In this document: piece by piece, positions 61,213 through 64,000 of the stretch
Layout of the letters: every line of letters starts with the position of its first letter
Position numbering within the stretch: the stretch's first letter is position 1
Notes under the pieces: generated by a model
Seen by the model: the letters and a program-made list of their open reading frames with translations, nothing else
Told to the model about the DNA's origin: nothing
Database searches by the model: none
Made by a program: the position numbers and the translations under genes
Assembly: GCA_963920665.1 (NCBI GenBank)
Contig: OY987266.1
Coordinates: 10,731,001-10,795,000, forward strand
DNA: 64,000 nucleotides
Direction of reading: 5' to 3'
Source: Straminergon stramineum
Taxonomy: Eukaryota > Streptophyta > Bryopsida > Hypnales > Calliergonaceae

Positions 61213-61782
61213 TAAGGGCCACTTTACCCTTAGAGGCCGGGCTAATTCCCCCTTGAGGCCCATTGCACAAAATTTTAGCCCTTTTTTGGGCTAAAGGCCA
61301 ACTTCAACTACTTATTAGAATAAGATTATAACATGGGCCAATTCTCCAATATGTATAGGCCTTAAGGCCAAGAAGCTAGGCCGATTCAATAAAATCTAGA
61401 AAGAAAAGAAAGAGGGGCTGAAAATTTGAGGGTTGCTTTTACACTTAGAGGTTGGGCCACTTTCCCTTGAGGCCGATTGCACAAAATCCAATTGATCAGA
61501 TTTGTTTATAAAAAGAATATTTAAAAGAATTTTTTTTGTAGATGAAATCTGACTTTGGCCCTAGACCAAGAATTGGCCTCCCATTTTTGGTGCACTCAAT
61601 TCAGGAAGCGTGAGCCATGTTAGATCATGTCATTTTGAATTAATTATTCATTCTACCAAATTGACCTAGCCTCTAAGTCTAAAGTGGTTGGGACCAATTT
61701 CAACATTTTGTCCAATCACAAGTGAGGATTCTTGGCCTCTAACACAACAAATTGGCCCGGCCTCTAGATGTAAAGCATCCCT
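61213..61782. mobile_element. Nested inverted-repeat element with TAAGGGCC/TAGGGATGC ends
   Basis: The left end TAAGGGCCACTTTACCCTTA with GAGGCCGGGC pairs with the right end GCCCGGCCTCTAGATGTAAA GCATCCCTA (complement). The left-end motif is partly repeated at about 61440 (TTTTACACTTAGAGGTTGGG), suggesting an internal duplication. Confidence 0.55.
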
Positions 61783-61924
61783 AATTTTGTTTTGAGAAAT
61801 CAAAATTTGAAAATTATGAAAATCTTATGAACTCTATTTCTGCACATGGGAAAATTTCCCACTGTTAAAAACTCCCTCGCAGATACATGTATTTGCTTAA
61901 GTGGTCAGAAATGGGTTGCCTCCC

Positions 61925-63129
61925 CTTCGTCAGCATGAATGTCCAGCTCAAAATCACACTGAAGTGACCATGGGCTCCAATAACTCTTAGGCATGAACTG
62001 ATTTCCCGTGGGTGTGATGAGGTTCATGCTTTGCAAGGGTTTATGAATGTTCATGATGTGACTGATTGAAGAGACTGATGTGATATTCTTTCCCTAATTT
62101 AGATCAATGTCTTCACTAACTTAACGTAATTCATCATACAGTAAATTAATCAATCCATCACATCCCTTTGTACTCAAAACTTCGAAAATTATCATATAAG
62201 TTAATTAATATAAACTTCAACTTCACCCATTTCTGATTATCACTAGGAGGGGCAGGATTCCGTCATCGTCCATCTTCACTCTTCACATGAGTGCCTGGTG
62301 TGATCATGTGATTCTCATTGCAGTGACTGAAATTCTCTCAGTAAAGTTACGGTACCTTCGGTGGTTCAAAAGTACTCCGGAGTATCAAAGTACAAAGGCA
62401 TGTAGAGTACATGCATCATACAATTATTATTGTTATTTTTAAATCATTATATTCCAGTCTCTGTCTTGCAATAGTGAGTACAGGCAGGCAGCTCTGAAAG
62501 GCGGTAAGGTATAATTCTTTGAAAAATTGAACTAAGTCTTCTTGCGCAAACACTGAGTCACCAGTTACCAGTTTCATGCCAAGCGAGCAGGCTGAGTTTG
62601 ATGGTGAAAAAAGCGCAAAAAGTTAAGTCTGACAGGACCAATGTCCACGAAGAACCACTCAGTGGCTAGTTCAAAGTTAGCCTGTGTCATTGGTAAAAAA
62701 CCCAGTTCCAATTTAAAAACATTGGCTAAAAACCAGTGGAAAAAACAAACAAAAATTGATTTTGAATGGGAGATAGAGAAAACAACCAGACTCCTTGTAC
62801 TTGAAAAAACGGTTCAATGTGGAAAGTGTAGAAAATAGCTGGGAAAACTCAAAAAACTTTCCTAACACTGGACGGGACTGCATGGAATTGATTGAGCGTT
62901 TGGCCTAATGTTGTCAGGGTCCAAGTAGGCAACCCCTTTTTTGCGGAGCAAGTACTACACAGGTTCTTTTTGTATGACTTCTTATTCATTAACGGGGCTC
63001 AATGGAGACCTTCCACCACTCCAGGCTGCAAAAGTTGCCTCTGCAAAACTTTCGTAGGCAGGTGGCAGGGGCCACTGCTGTGAGTTCAAATGTCACCCCC
63101 ATCAGGCAAGGGACTAATTTGACACCACC
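61925..63129. other. Intergenic DNA, no gene seen
   Basis: No supportable gene. A 65-codon plus-strand frame at 62641-62838 is lysine-rich and resembles nothing known. Confidence 0.4.
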
Positions 63130-63264
63130 ATGTCATTTTATAATAATAAGAAGCAAAAAAGTAGTCAAGTTATGCATTGACAATCCAGCCAGAGTCATGT
63201 AGATTTCAACGCTTCATTGTCATTGTACTGGTGCTGTGAGAAACATGGTTTGTATTTCTTTCCC
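63130..63264 (+). repeat. Direct repeat, unit 1
   Basis: AGCAAAAAAGTAGTCAAGTT and TGACAATCCAGCCAGAGTCA, then GTGAGAAACATGGTTTG, match the unit at 63598-63712, about 455 bases downstream. Confidence 0.65.
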
Positions 63265-63597
63265 AGAAGGACTTGAGTTTACTAAGGTGGGTATCACACC
63301 TTGACTAAAACCACCACTGTCACTTTGGGTACATCACCCAAATCAATATGTACCTATTACGGCTTTTTTCTGGAACTAGTGTCCCTGTGCTGGCTTCACT
63401 GCAGAGGCCAGATTTTGGAGGGACAGAGTCACATTGGTCAGATTCTGACAGATCTGACGAAATTTCGCCAGAAAAAAAGCCCTAGTACCTATGTGGAAAA
63501 AATGATTTTAGAGCATCTACTGAATAGTAAAACTTTGACACTTTCTAAGTTTTATGCATGGGATTTAGATGTCTACATTGGGTTTAGGATTAGACAC

Positions 63598-63712
63598 AAA
63601 TCATTTCATAAGCAAAAAGTAGTCAAATTTATGCAATGACAATCTAGCCATAGTCACGCATTTCCATGGTTCATTGTATTGTATTATGAGAAACATCTTG
63701 AATTTCTTCCCC
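63598..63712 (+). repeat. Direct repeat, unit 2
   Basis: AGCAAAAAGTAGTCAAATTT, TGACAATCTAGCCATAGTCA and ATGAGAAACATCTTGAA match unit 1. The two form a diverged tandem-like duplication with a period near 455 bases. Confidence 0.65.
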
Positions 63713-64000
63713 CCAATGACAATTTAGTTTAGAGCATCCTCAATCCACACTACATGAATGTACAGCTACAACAAGTCTTGCATGGGTCCAAAAAAAACTT
63801 GCCCCAATGCTAATAGTACCTTCCATATTACCTTTGTGGGCATGGCATTTCTTGACTTTGGCACAACATTTTTTGGCTCTTTCCAATGCCCTCAAAGTGA
63901 GCCAACAAAACCTCTGGCAATGTAACCATACACAATCCCAAGCCAATGAAAGAACGAAAATGGAACAAGATCAACTAAAAATAATTGTTGTCGTGCATGA

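Larger units (their letters stand above)
60553..61924. mobile_element. 1.37-kb inverted-repeat element with nested elements
   Basis: The ends GGGAGGCAACCCATTCCTG and CAGAAATGGGTTGCCTCCC are inverted repeats of about 19 bases with one mismatch. Two smaller inverted-repeat elements (60635-61045 and 61213-61782) lie inside. No transposase is visible, and no target duplication was found. Confidence 0.6.

Overview
The window looks like nuclear DNA of a land plant. Evidence: plant-type gene families (a CxxC-tailed glutaredoxin-like protein, an F-box/kelch-like protein, an OVATE-like protein, a class V GH18 chitinase relic), GT-AG introns of about 0.4-0.5 kb, TTTAGGG-type telomere repeats and telo-boxes, and GC-richer exons set in very AT-rich intergenic DNA packed with short inverted-repeat transposons. 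Gene density is low: four protein genes and one pseudogene in 64 kb. The F-box protein layout reminded me of non-seed plants, but the sequence alone does not fix the species.

Layout. 1-3.1 kb is intergenic and holds a complete CACTA-type MITE. 3.6-5.7 kb is an F-box gene on the minus strand with a probable 5'-leader intron and an upstream ORF. 5.8-12.6 kb is AT-rich intergenic DNA with a hAT-like MITE and an array of the short near-palindrome GCTTTAAGC. 13.0-14.2 kb is a two-exon gamma-glutamylamine cyclotransferase-like gene (plus). 16.7-19.1 kb is a two-exon gene (minus) for a 640-residue protein with an OVATE-like C-terminus. 20.6-46.7 kb has no gene I can support. It is layered repeats: a 230-240 bp TTAACCC-ended family, CACTA and hAT-like MITEs, a transposon inserted inside another with its empty-site relative elsewhere in the window, and a 1.6-kb array of CCAANTTGGA motifs. 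46.8-48.2 kb is a broken chitinase gene (plus). 48.3-53.1 kb is more MITEs. 53.2-55.1 kb is a 621-residue glutaredoxin-like gene (minus) with a long leader to about 56.8 kb. 56.9-64 kb is intergenic, with nested fold-back elements.

The genes do not form a pathway; they look like independent plant genes separated by transposon-derived DNA. The most unusual material is non-coding: the two motif arrays, the nested transposon with an empty-site control, the 179-bp MITE pair, and the chitinase relic whose catalytic motif is out of frame inside an open frame.
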